Source of the DNA: JBBRHF01 sp038223055
Lineage (GTDB): Bacteria > Actinomycetota > Actinomycetes > JACCUZ01
Direction of reading: 5' to 3'
NCBI GenBank assembly: GCA_038223055.1
Contig: JBBRHF010000132.1
Span: forward strand, 1 to 12,704
DNA: 12,704 bases
The number at the start of each line of letters is the position of its first letter. The first letter of the stretch is position 1. Shown piece after piece: positions 5,482 to 12,608 of this stretch. The notes under the pieces were generated by a model. It ran no database searches. It was given only the letters and a program-made list of their open reading frames with translations, and was not told the origin of the DNA. The position numbers and the translations under genes are program-made.

Positions 5482-7110
5482 TCAGCGGCCCACGCGGGAG
5501 CGCGCCATCCCCACCAGCGCGTCGAGCTCTCGCACCCGCATGGCGCGGGCCAGCAGCAGGTAGCCGGCCAGCAGCACGGTGCCACCAGACAAGAGTGCGA
5601 CCGCGGAGCCGATCAGCCCCTCATCGAGCCATCGGGTGACCAGCCGGGACAGGCCGTAGGCCGCGGCGGCAGGCGGCGTGGCGGCGAGGATCAGGCGGAC
5701 ATAGGTGCGCACCACCCGGTGTCCGTCCAGGCCGCCGATCCGCCGGCGCAGGACCGACGTGGACAGGGCGAGACCGATGAAGTAGGTGAGCGCGTAGGCG
5801 CCGGCGATCCCCACGACCCTCCAGCGCAGCGGCAAGACGGCATAGGCCGTGAGAGCCAGCGCGACGTTGGTGACCGCGATGACCACCTGGAGCAGGAACG
5901 GCGTGCGGGTGTCCTCGAGAGCGTAGAAGCCGCGCAGCGCGAGGTACTGCGCGGAGAACGCCGGGAGCCCGACCGCGAACGCGGCGAGCACGAGGCCGAT
6001 GTAGCGCCCGCCATCGGCGCCCGAGCTCGCGTAGAGGATGCCGGTCACGTCGGGTCCCAGCGCCAGGAAGGCCGCGGCGGCCGGCACGACTCCCACGCCG
6101 GTGAGGCGCCAGCCGGTGGAGAGGTCATCGCGCAGGTCGTCGAGGCGATGATCGGCCGCGGCCGCGCTCATCCGGGGCAGCAGGGCGGTCACGACGGACA
6201 CCGTGATGATCGAGTGCGGCAGGATGAAGATGAGATAGGCGAAGGCGTACGCCGTGTAGCCCACGCCGTAGGCGATGACGCCTTGCGCGTCCTTGTCGAC
6301 CCGCGCGCCCAGGTTGACCACGACGACGTAGGCCGCCTGGTTGACCAGCACGAATAGCAGCGACCACTTGGCCAGCTCGCGGGCCTTGCCCAGCCCGGAT
6401 CCCCGGAAGGAGAACCGGGGACGGTAGTGAAAGCCGGAGCGTCGCAACACCGGCACGAGCACGAGCGCCTGCGCGACCACCCCGAGCGTCGTCCCCGCGC
6501 CAAGGAAGCCGATCTGGGCACCGGTCAGCGACGCCGGGTCGTGCTTGTCGACCGTGAACAAGACAATGAAGGCCACGCCCGTCGCGATGGCCACGACGTT
6601 GTTGACGATCGGCGCCCACATCATCGGGCCGAAGCTGCCCCGCGCGTTGAGGACCTGACCCAACATCGTGTAGATGCCGTAGAAGAGGATCTGCGGCAGG
6701 CACCAGAAGGCGAACGTGGTGGCCACCGCGACATCGGTCCCGCTCCACGTGCCCGGCGTGTAGAGCCCGACGATGAGCGGTGCGGCGGCGGTGGCGAGCG
6801 CCGTCAGCCCCACGAGCACGATCCCGGCCAGGGTGAGCAGCCGGTCGGCGTAGGCCTGGCCGCCGTCGGGGTCCTTCATCGCCCGCACCAGCTGGGGGAC
6901 GAAGACGGCGTTCAGCACGCCCCCGGCGATGAGGATGTAGATGATGTTGGGCACCGTGTTGGCCACGTTGAATGTCGTGGCCACCAGGTCGGTCCCGATC
7001 GCACCGGCGAGCACGACGTTGCGCACGATGCCGAGGGCGCGCGAGGCCACCGTGCCGGCGGCCATCACGCCGGTGGAGCGCAGCAGCGGGGTGTTGTTCG
7101 GCTCGGTCAT
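5482..7110 (-). CDS. murJ: MurJ/MviN lipid II flippase
   Basis: A 542-residue polytopic membrane protein of the MVF group of the MOP exporter superfamily, with about 14 hydrophobic segments. It flips lipid II from the inner to the outer face of the membrane for peptidoglycan synthesis. Family sequence is clear at the N-terminus: GTVASRALGIVRNVVLAGAIG (arginines 24 and 30 align with functionally important E. coli Arg18 and Arg24), FNVANTVPNIIYILIAGGVL and VFVPQLVRA. Later segments include LPHSIITVSVVTALLPRMS and LRGFYALEDTRTPF. It ends with a short basic tail, so it lacks the pseudokinase fused to M. tuberculosis MviN (Rv3910); that domain is the separate gene at 3136-4674. The ATG at 7110 has GAGGA 10 nt upstream and starts 13 nt after the DUF6049 stop, in the same operon. 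Confidence 0.95.
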   Translation of the reverse strand: MTEPNNTPLLRSTGVMAAGTVASRALGIVRNVVLAGAIGTDLVATTFNVANTVPNIIYILIAGGVLNAVFVPQLVRAMKDPDGGQAYADRLLTLAGIVLVGLTALATAAAPLIVGLYTPGTWSGTDVAVATTFAFWCLPQILFYGIYTMLGQVLNARGSFGPMMWAPIVNNVVAIATGVAFIVLFTVDKHDPASLTGAQIGFLGAGTTLGVVAQALVLVPVLRRSGFHYRPRFSFRGSGLGKARELAKWSLLFVLVNQAAYVVVVNLGARVDKDAQGVIAYGVGYTAYAFAYLIFILPHSIITVSVVTALLPRMSAAAADHRLDDLRDDLSTGWRLTGVGVVPAAAAFLALGPDVTGILYASSGADGGRYIGLVLAAFAVGLPAFSAQYLALRGFYALEDTRTPFLLQVVIAVTNVALALTAYAVLPLRWRVVGIAGAYALTYFIGLALSTSVLRRRIGGLDGHRVVRTYVRLILAATPPAAAAYGLSRLVTRWLDEGLIGSAVALLSGGTVLLAGYLLLARAMRVRELDALVGMARSRVGR

Positions 7111-7123
7111 GACCGGATCGTCC

Positions 7124-9226
7124 TCATGAGCTCCCCGCGGCCGGATGGCGTCCGCGCCCGCCGATGACGCGGCGGGCGACCCGTGCCCCGCCGACGAGCA
7201 GCAGCACGCCGGCTGCCCCCATCGTGACGTATAGCGCGGCCGTGCCGAGCTGGGTGATGTTGACCTCGAGATCGACCGGCTGGTCGTCGTAGCGCTGCCC
7301 GGCCGGGGTGAACAGCCTGGTCTGCACGGTCAGCCGGCCACTGGCCCGGGCCGACGCCGGCACCGGCACCTGCACCTTGCGGTTCGCGCCGATGGGCGAC
7401 GGGTCCACCGAGGCGTTGTCGACCGACAGCTTGGCGATGAGGGGGATCAGCTGGACCCGGACCGTGACTTCCTGGTCCAGCCCGTTGACGATGGTCACCG
7501 GGATCGTTCCGGTGCGGCTGCCGAACGTGTAGCTGCCGGGCGAGACCTTGATCATCCGCCGAAGTATGGTCAGGTGGCGGCGCTCGAGCACCGCCCGATC
7601 GTCCCGTTGCCGGTCGCGGCGACGCCACCAGGCCGACTCCAGCCGGAACACGGCGTGGTCGAGGGACGGGACGAGCAGCTCCGGGCTGGACAGCACCGAG
7701 GAGAACAGGGCGATTTCGGAGTCCATCACCTGCACTCCCCGGAGGTACGTCGAGGACAGCTCGCGGGCCCGCGCCGACCGGGGGTAGCGCAGCCGGTCGC
7801 GCGCGATCTCCGGCGGGGCCGTGGCCCTCAGCGCGTCGAGGTCCACGCCGCCGATCCACGGCGCGGCCAGCGTGGCATCCACGACCCGGTCGAGGAACTC
7901 CTGCCCCGGTGCCCACTGCCGGGGCGGCGCGACGAGGATCTTCCGGGAGGCGCCGAGCCGGGGACTCTCGGCGGTGATCATGGCCGTCTCGGCGAGGAAG
8001 CGCTGCGCGCTGAGGACGGGGGACGCGTTCGCCGGCGGCGAGAGAGTGCGGGTCAGCGTCGGGTCGTAGAGCAGGGCGGTCGTGGTGCCGCTCGCCGTGC
8101 GCAGGTTCGCCCGGCCGGTGGGCGTCGCGCTCGGCGGCTCCGCCGGCGGGACGGCGTCGGCGTTGAGCACCACGGCGCGGAAGGCCTCGGCGCGCAGGGT
8201 GCCCAAGGTGGTGGCGTCGACGAACCCGTCGGCGGGCCAGGCGACATCGGTCGTGGGCGTGCCACCGAGGACGTCGGCGGTGACCGTGCCGCCCTCGAGA
8301 TGTGCCCGGGTGAGATCCCCCTCCAGGCCGGCCCGCCGCAGCGCGACGAGGTCCGGGTCGCCGTAGGGCAGGGTGAGGACCGGCCGGTCGAGGGTGGCCG
8401 CTCGAAGCTGGTTGAGCCACTCCCCGGCGACGCCGCTCCCGGTGCCCTTGACCAGCTTGCCGGTGGGGTCGGCGTCGAAGTAGGTCTCGCCGGTCATGGC
8501 CGTGGCGTCGTCCAGGACGGTGGGGTCGACGACCCAGGAGACCGGCATCTTGGCCTGGACCCGCTGCCCCGCTGTGACCAGCCGCCCCAGCCGGCCCAGC
8601 GGCCCGAGCTCCGCCGCGAGTCCGTCGTCGACGAACTGGCCCGCCGCCACGCGGCGGGGTCGGCTCCCGACCGGCCACAGCCAGCCGAAGGACGTCGCCT
8701 TGAACTCGCGGGCGTCCGGTGCCCACGGCAGGAAGGAGCGAGCGACGCCGACCCGGCCGATCCCGAGGGTGGAGGTCGCGCGCACCTCCAGGGTCAGCAC
8801 GTGCACGCCGAAGGACCCCAGGAAGGACACGTCGGAGAGGGCTACGCCGAGGTCGAACCCGGCCTGCTGCCCCGGTTTGAGTCGGGCCGGGAGCCGCTGC
8901 GAGGACACGACCTGCCCGCGACGGGAGTCGGTCCGACCCTCGGCGACGGTGGCCAGCTCGGCCCGGCTCGAGAGCGGGGTCCCGGACAGCCGCAGGTCCA
9001 CGACGAGACCGGACAGCCGCAGGTTGCCGGTGTTGCGCACTGAGCCGGCGGCGTGCAGGCGCTGACCCGGTGCGCCGACCTGGGGGTCGAGCGTGGTGAC
9101 CGTCACGGTTGCCCGCGCCCGCTTGGCGGCGGCGGCGCCTGAGGTCGGAACCGCGGACAGGGCCAGCGGGGCGAGCAGCAGCAGGACCAGCAAGACCAGC
9201 CACCGGCGCGCCGGGGCTGCGGTCAC
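7124..9226 (-). CDS. DUF6049 family secreted/membrane-anchored protein (Rv3909-like)
   Basis: A 700-residue exported protein. It has an N-terminal signal peptide (Arg-Arg, a leucine-rich core and an Ala-rich cleavage region, about 1-33). A large extracellular region follows, beginning with an Ig-like stretch (RATVTVTTLDPQVGAPGQ, VRNTGNLRLSGLVVDL) and containing further beta-rich segments (IPVTIVNGLDQEVTVRVQLI). It ends with one membrane helix near the C-terminus (LYVTMGAAGVLLLVGG) and a short basic tail, so it is probably anchored at both ends or at the C-terminus. No enzymatic motif is recognised. Length and position between a NUDIX gene and murJ match M. tuberculosis Rv3909, and its constant link with murJ suggests an envelope role. 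The GTG at 9226 overlaps the NUDIX stop (GTGA), giving translational coupling. Confidence 0.88.
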   Translation of the reverse strand: MTAAPARRWLVLLVLLLLAPLALSAVPTSGAAAAKRARATVTVTTLDPQVGAPGQRLHAAGSVRNTGNLRLSGLVVDLRLSGTPLSSRAELATVAEGRTDSRRGQVVSSQRLPARLKPGQQAGFDLGVALSDVSFLGSFGVHVLTLEVRATSTLGIGRVGVARSFLPWAPDAREFKATSFGWLWPVGSRPRRVAAGQFVDDGLAAELGPLGRLGRLVTAGQRVQAKMPVSWVVDPTVLDDATAMTGETYFDADPTGKLVKGTGSGVAGEWLNQLRAATLDRPVLTLPYGDPDLVALRRAGLEGDLTRAHLEGGTVTADVLGGTPTTDVAWPADGFVDATTLGTLRAEAFRAVVLNADAVPPAEPPSATPTGRANLRTASGTTTALLYDPTLTRTLSPPANASPVLSAQRFLAETAMITAESPRLGASRKILVAPPRQWAPGQEFLDRVVDATLAAPWIGGVDLDALRATAPPEIARDRLRYPRSARARELSSTYLRGVQVMDSEIALFSSVLSSPELLVPSLDHAVFRLESAWWRRRDRQRDDRAVLERRHLTILRRMIKVSPGSYTFGSRTGTIPVTIVNGLDQEVTVRVQLIPLIAKLSVDNASVDPSPIGANRKVQVPVPASARASGRLTVQTRLFTPAGQRYDDQPVDLEVNITQLGTAALYVTMGAAGVLLLVGGARVARRVIGGRGRHPAAGSS

Positions 9227-9702
9227 GCCGTCTCCGCGATGAGGCCGGCGGCCTTGACAGCCAGCCGTCGCTCACCGGCATAGGCGAGCCGCTCACGCAG
9301 CTCACCTACGGGCACCCAGGCGACCTCGTCGACCTCGGCGTCGGCGTCGCTGAGCTGGCCGCCGGAGGCCTCGAGCAGGTAGTGGTGAACTGTCTTGTGC
9401 ACCCGGTGGTCCTCGGCGACGAACCAGTAGTCGACGGTGCCCAGCGTGGCGACGACGCGACCCCGGATTCCGGTCTCCTCCTCGACCTCCCGGACGGCGG
9501 CGTCCTCGGCGGTCTCGCCGTGCTCCAGGTGGCCTTTGGGCAGCGACCACAGCAGCCGCCCGCGCCGGTCCTTGCGCCCGATGACGGCGACCCGTGGTCC
9601 GCCCTCGCTGCGGTCGACGACCATCCCGCCCGCCGAGGTCTCCTCCACCTTGCGCAGCGCCTGGCGAGTGCCGCGCCGGCGAGGGGAGGCGGGGTGGGGC
9701 AT
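9223..9702 (-). CDS. NUDIX hydrolase (MutT4-like)
   Basis: A 159-residue hydrolase of nucleoside diphosphates linked to other moieties, with a complete Nudix box at residues 57-79: GHLEHGE, then REVEEETGI, fitting Gx5Ex7REUxEExGU. Flanking family sequence includes TSAGGMVV, LLWSLPKG and HKTVHHYLLEA. The true substrate cannot be read from the sequence; the M. tuberculosis gene in this position is mutT4. The ATG at 9702 is preferred over an upstream in-frame GTG at 9741 because TACGAT lies exactly 6 nt before it (leaderless start). The upstream version would add 13 Gly/Pro/Arg-rich residues. It is the first gene of the minus-strand run through DUF6049 and murJ, and is divergent from pcnA with 61 bp between starts. 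Confidence 0.92.
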   Translation of the reverse strand: MPHPASPRRRGTRQALRKVEETSAGGMVVDRSEGGPRVAVIGRKDRRGRLLWSLPKGHLEHGETAEDAAVREVEEETGIRGRVVATLGTVDYWFVAEDHRVHKTVHHYLLEASGGQLSDADAEVDEVAWVPVGELRERLAYAGERRLAVKAAGLIAETA

Positions 9703-9708
9703 GCCTGG

Positions 9709-9714
9709 ATCGTA
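9709..9714 (-). promoter_or_regulatory. Candidate -10 element, leaderless start of the NUDIX-DUF6049-murJ operon
   Basis: TACGAT on the minus strand is followed by CCAGGC and the ATG at 9702, so transcription would begin at the start codon. No good -35 is seen. It also decides the start codon of the NUDIX gene. Confidence 0.5.
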
Positions 9715-9749
9715 GCCAGGGCCGGGGCGGCGGCCCGCCACCCTCGCCG

Positions 9750-9755
9750 TACCCT
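9750..9755 (+). promoter_or_regulatory. Candidate -10 element of pcnA
   Basis: TACCCT on the plus strand is 8 nt before the GTG at 9764, which would leave a leader of about 2 nt. It stands back to back with the NUDIX -10 element, about 35 bp away, forming a compact divergent promoter pair. Confidence 0.45.
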
Positions 9756-9763
9756 TGCGTCCC

Positions 9764-11221
9764 GTGCCTCCTGACCCGCCCGACCGCGGCGAGCTCTCCG
9801 CGGCTCAGCGCCGCCTCATCGTGGGCCTGGTCGAGGTCGCCCCCGTCATCGACGAGCTGGGGGAGCGCTTCGCCGCCGCGGGGCACGAGCTGGCCCTGGT
9901 GGGCGGCTCGGTCCGCGACGCCTTGCTCGGCCGGCTCGGGCAGGACCTCGACTTCACCACGGACGCCCGCCCCGAGCGGGTCGTGCAGGTCGTGCGCGGG
10001 TGGCCCGACCAGCAGTGGGAGGTCGGCATCGCGTTCGGCACCATCGGCCTGCGCAAGGGCCGCTATCTGATCGAGATCACGACCTATCGCGACGAGGTCT
10101 ATCACAGCGCGTCGCGCAAGCCGGAGGTGACCTACGGCGAGACGCTGGCCGAGGACCTCGTCCGGCGCGACTTCACCGTCAACGCGCTGGCCGTGTCGCT
10201 GCCCGATCGGCATTTCGTCGACCCGCACGGCGGGCTGCTCGACCTCGCGCAACGCGTGTTGCGCACACCCCGCCGGCCCGAGGACTCGTTTCGCGACGAC
10301 CCGCTGCGGATGATGCGCGCTGCCCGCTTCGCTGCGCAGCTGGGCTTCGCGGTCGACCCGCCGGTCGTGTCGGCCATGACCGCCATGGCCGGGCGGATCG
10401 CCATCGTCTCGGCCGAGCGGGTGCGCGACGAGCTGGTCAAGCTGGTGTCGTCGCGCTCGCCGCGGCCGGGCCTGACCCTGCTCGTGGACACCGGGCTGGC
10501 CGACCAGGTGCTGCCCGAGCTGCCGCGCCTGGCGCTGGAGATCGACGAGCACCACCGGCACAAGGATGTCTACGAGCACACCCTCACCGTGCTGGAGCAG
10601 GCGATCGACCTCGAGGAGCCAGGGGCTGCGCCGGACGTGGTGCTGCGACTCGCGGCGCTCATGCACGACGTTGGCAAGCCCAAGACCCGCCGGTTCGAGC
10701 CGGCCGGCGGGGTGTCCTTCCACCACCACGAGGTGGTCGGCGCCAAGCTCACCGCTGCCCGGCTGAGGGCGCTGCGCTTCCCCAAGAGCGACGTCGAGGA
10801 CGTCTCCCGGCTGGTGGAGCTGCACCTGCGCTTCCACGGCTACGGCTCGGGGGCGTGGACCGACGCGGCCGTGCGTCGATATGTCGCCGATGCCGGGCCG
10901 CTGCTCGACCGGCTGCACAAGCTGACCCGCTCGGACTCGACCACGCGCAACCGGCGCAAGGCCGAGACGCTGCGCCGCGCCTACGACGAGCTGGAGGCTC
11001 GGATCGCCTGGCTGCGCGAGCAGGAGGACCTCGACGCGATCCGGCCCGACCTCGACGGGAACGACATCATGGTCCTGCTCGGGGTCCCCCCCGGCCCGGT
11101 CGTCGGCCGGGCCTGGAAGCACCTCAAGGAGTTGCGTCTGGATCGCGGGCCGCTGGACCGCCGTGAGGCGGAGGAGCACCTGCTGAGGTGGTGGGCCGAG
11201 CAGCCGGAGAACGCCGGCTGA
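9764..11221 (+). CDS. pcnA: CCA-adding tRNA nucleotidyltransferase with HD domain
   Basis: A 485-residue class II nucleotidyltransferase that adds or repairs the 3' CCA end of tRNAs. The catalytic core is LVGGSVRDALLG (45-56) followed by the metal-binding DLD (61-63) and FTT. Then come GTIGLRKG, the RRDFTVNALA motif, DPHGGLLDLAQRVLRT and FRDDPLRMMRAARFAAQLGF, all typical of the poly(A) polymerase/CCA family. The C-terminal half holds an HD phosphohydrolase domain (YEHTLTVLEQA, LMHDVGKP, HHHEVVGAKL), as in the M. tuberculosis PcnA type. GTG at 9764 is chosen over TTG at 9755 because the latter overlaps the -10 box. The stop lies in the first unit of a 9-bp repeat, and the last 98 bases overlap the convergent MFS gene. 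Confidence 0.95.
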   Translation: MPPDPPDRGELSAAQRRLIVGLVEVAPVIDELGERFAAAGHELALVGGSVRDALLGRLGQDLDFTTDARPERVVQVVRGWPDQQWEVGIAFGTIGLRKGRYLIEITTYRDEVYHSASRKPEVTYGETLAEDLVRRDFTVNALAVSLPDRHFVDPHGGLLDLAQRVLRTPRRPEDSFRDDPLRMMRAARFAAQLGFAVDPPVVSAMTAMAGRIAIVSAERVRDELVKLVSSRSPRPGLTLLVDTGLADQVLPELPRLALEIDEHHRHKDVYEHTLTVLEQAIDLEEPGAAPDVVLRLAALMHDVGKPKTRRFEPAGGVSFHHHEVVGAKLTAARLRALRFPKSDVEDVSRLVELHLRFHGYGSGAWTDAAVRRYVADAGPLLDRLHKLTRSDSTTRNRRKAETLRRAYDELEARIAWLREQEDLDAIRPDLDGNDIMVLLGVPPGPVVGRAWKHLKELRLDRGPLDRREAEEHLLRWWAEQPENAG

Positions 11222-12515
11222 CCCGGCTGACCCGGCTGACCCGGCTGACCCGGCTGACCCGGCCGTAGACGACGGCGGTCAGCGCGTAGCCGGTCGCGAT
11301 CACCGCGTAGACCGCCGGGGAGTTGCCGTCCGGGGGCAGCGCGGCGGCGCCGAAAACCGCGGCCGAGACGAACGCGAGGTTGAACAGCACGTCGTAGAAG
11401 GAGAAGACCCGCCCGCGGTAGGCGTCGTCGACCGACTCCTGCACGATCGTGTCGACGCAGATCTTCGAACCCTGCGCCGCGACCCCGACGACGAAGGCGC
11501 CGGCGAGCAGCGCCGGCTCGGTGAGCAGCACGACGTAGCAGGCCTCGGTCACGGCGGCGAGGCCGAAGCACAGGGTGATCCAGGTCGCCTTGCGCACGCG
11601 ATGGACCACCCCGGGGGTGATCAGGGCGGCGAGCAGGAAGCCGGCTCCGGAGGCGGCGAAGGCGGTGGCGAGACCCCCCAGGCCGGCCTCGACGTCGTCG
11701 GGGTCGTTGAAATGGCTGCGGAACAGCAGGATCGCGGAGATGGTCGAGATGCCGTAGAAGAATCGGTGGGCCGTGATCGCGGCCAGGGCGTGGCCGGCAG
11801 CGCGGCGGTCCCACACATGGCGCGCGCCGTCGGTGAGGCCGCGGGCGACGTGGCGAACGGCCTCCCGGGTCGCCATCGGCTCGTCGGCGAAGTCCGGGCC
11901 GAGCAGGTCCCGGTCCATCCTGGCGGCCAGGCCGGCGGCCGCGAGGTAGCCGAACGCGGCGACAACGATCACCTGGGCGTCGGCGGTCGACCCCTCGCCG
12001 ATCAGGCGCTTGAGCCCGAAACCGACGCCGCCGCCGAGGATCGCCACGATGGTCCCCGACGTTGTGGAGACGGAGTTTGCCATGACCAGTTGGGCGCGGG
12101 ACACCACGTGGGGAAGCGCGGCCGACAGGCCGGAGAGGAAGAACCTGTTGACGCTCAGACAGGCCAGCACGGCGGCGTACAGCACCGGGCCGTCGATCCG
12201 CAGCTGCACCAGGGTTGCGACGCCGAGGACCATCACCGCGCGCAGCAGGTTGGCGTTGACCAGGATCTGCCGGCGCCGCCACCGGTCCAGCAGCACCCCG
12301 GCGAACGGTCCGACCAGCGAGTAGGGCAGCAGCAGGGTGGCGAACGCGGCGGCCACGCTGCCGGCGGAGGTCTGCTTCTCCGGGGAGAAGAAGAACAGGC
12401 TGGCCAGGGCCGCCTGGAACGCGCCGTCGGCAGCCTGGGAGCTCAGCCGGGTGACGTAGAGCCGACGGAAGTCGCGGCGGCGGACGATGGCACGCAGGTC
12501 ACCGGTGAACGACAC
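11124..12515 (-). CDS. Major facilitator superfamily transporter, probable efflux type
   Basis: A 463-residue membrane protein with about 10-12 hydrophobic segments. The MFS loop motif is visible as GPFAGVLLDRWRRRQ after the second helix, and a second-half counterpart as QESVDDAYRGRVFSFYD. It resembles the MFS_3-like efflux group; the substrate is unknown. The membrane part ends near VIATGYALTAVVYG. After this come five Arg-Val-Ser repeats from a 9-bp minisatellite and a Pro/Ala-rich tail of about 35 residues read antisense to the end of pcnA. No earlier in-frame stop exists, so the tail is probably translated but likely dispensable. The GTG at 12515 has TACCCT exactly 6 nt upstream, a leaderless-type start. 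It follows the inositol-phosphate synthase gene on the same strand, separated by a hairpin. Confidence 0.88.
   Translation of the reverse strand: MSFTGDLRAIVRRRDFRRLYVTRLSSQAADGAFQAALASLFFFSPEKQTSAGSVAAAFATLLLPYSLVGPFAGVLLDRWRRRQILVNANLLRAVMVLGVATLVQLRIDGPVLYAAVLACLSVNRFFLSGLSAALPHVVSRAQLVMANSVSTTSGTIVAILGGGVGFGLKRLIGEGSTADAQVIVVAAFGYLAAAGLAARMDRDLLGPDFADEPMATREAVRHVARGLTDGARHVWDRRAAGHALAAITAHRFFYGISTISAILLFRSHFNDPDDVEAGLGGLATAFAASGAGFLLAALITPGVVHRVRKATWITLCFGLAAVTEACYVVLLTEPALLAGAFVVGVAAQGSKICVDTIVQESVDDAYRGRVFSFYDVLFNLAFVSAAVFGAAALPPDGNSPAVYAVIATGYALTAVVYGRVSRVSRVSRVSRVSRRSPAARPTTSAGAPPPHGGPAARDPDATP
11216..11264. repeat. 9-bp minisatellite at the pcnA/MFS 3' junction
   Basis: The plus-strand unit GGCTGACCC occurs five times without change (11216-11260), followed by GGCC. 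In the pcnA frame each unit contains TGA, so pcnA has five in-frame stops. In the MFS frame it encodes (Arg-Val-Ser) repeated five times. Confidence 0.95.
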
Positions 12516-12521
12516 TACGTC

Positions 12522-12527
12522 AGGGTA
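12522..12527 (-). promoter_or_regulatory. Candidate -10 element, leaderless start of the MFS gene
   Basis: TACCCT on the minus strand, then GACGTA, then the GTG at 12515. The 6-nt spacing is the same as for the DUF222 and NUDIX genes. No clear -35 hexamer is present. Confidence 0.45.
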
Positions 12528-12552
12528 CTAGCCGACCCCCTGCCACGATCAT

Positions 12553-12586
12553 GCAAAACTGGTCGGGCCAGCCTGACCAGTGTTGC
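12553..12586 (-). terminator. Hairpin terminator after inositol-3-phosphate synthase
   Basis: On the minus strand GCAACACTGGTC and GACCAGTTTTGC form arms that pair at 11 of 12 positions around a 10-nt loop. The perfect core ACTGGTC/GACCAGT is followed directly by TTT. It lies about 25 nt after the ino1 stop and before the MFS promoter, as expected for an intrinsic terminator with a short U-run. Confidence 0.6.
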
Positions 12587-12608
12587 CTGAACGTGGCGAG
12601 CGCGGGGT

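Noticed and set aside
5010..5585. Longer 191-residue version of the TadE-like protein starting at 5585
   Set aside because: The extra 50 residues overlap the murJ 3' end and are Cys/Trp-rich nonsense-like sequence; the ATG at 5435 directly precedes the plausible basic and hydrophobic N-terminus.
7107..9305. A 732-residue minus-strand frame overlapping the DUF6049 gene
   Set aside because: Arg/Pro/Gly-rich low-complexity translation. The alternative frame has a signal peptide, membrane helix and correct overlaps with its neighbours.
9703..9741. Upstream GTG start of the NUDIX gene
   Set aside because: It would place the TACGAT -10 box inside the coding region and add only a low-complexity Gly/Pro/Arg peptide.
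9302..11179. A 625-residue minus-strand frame opposite pcnA
   Set aside because: pcnA on the plus strand has all catalytic motifs; the opposite frame is an artefact of high GC.
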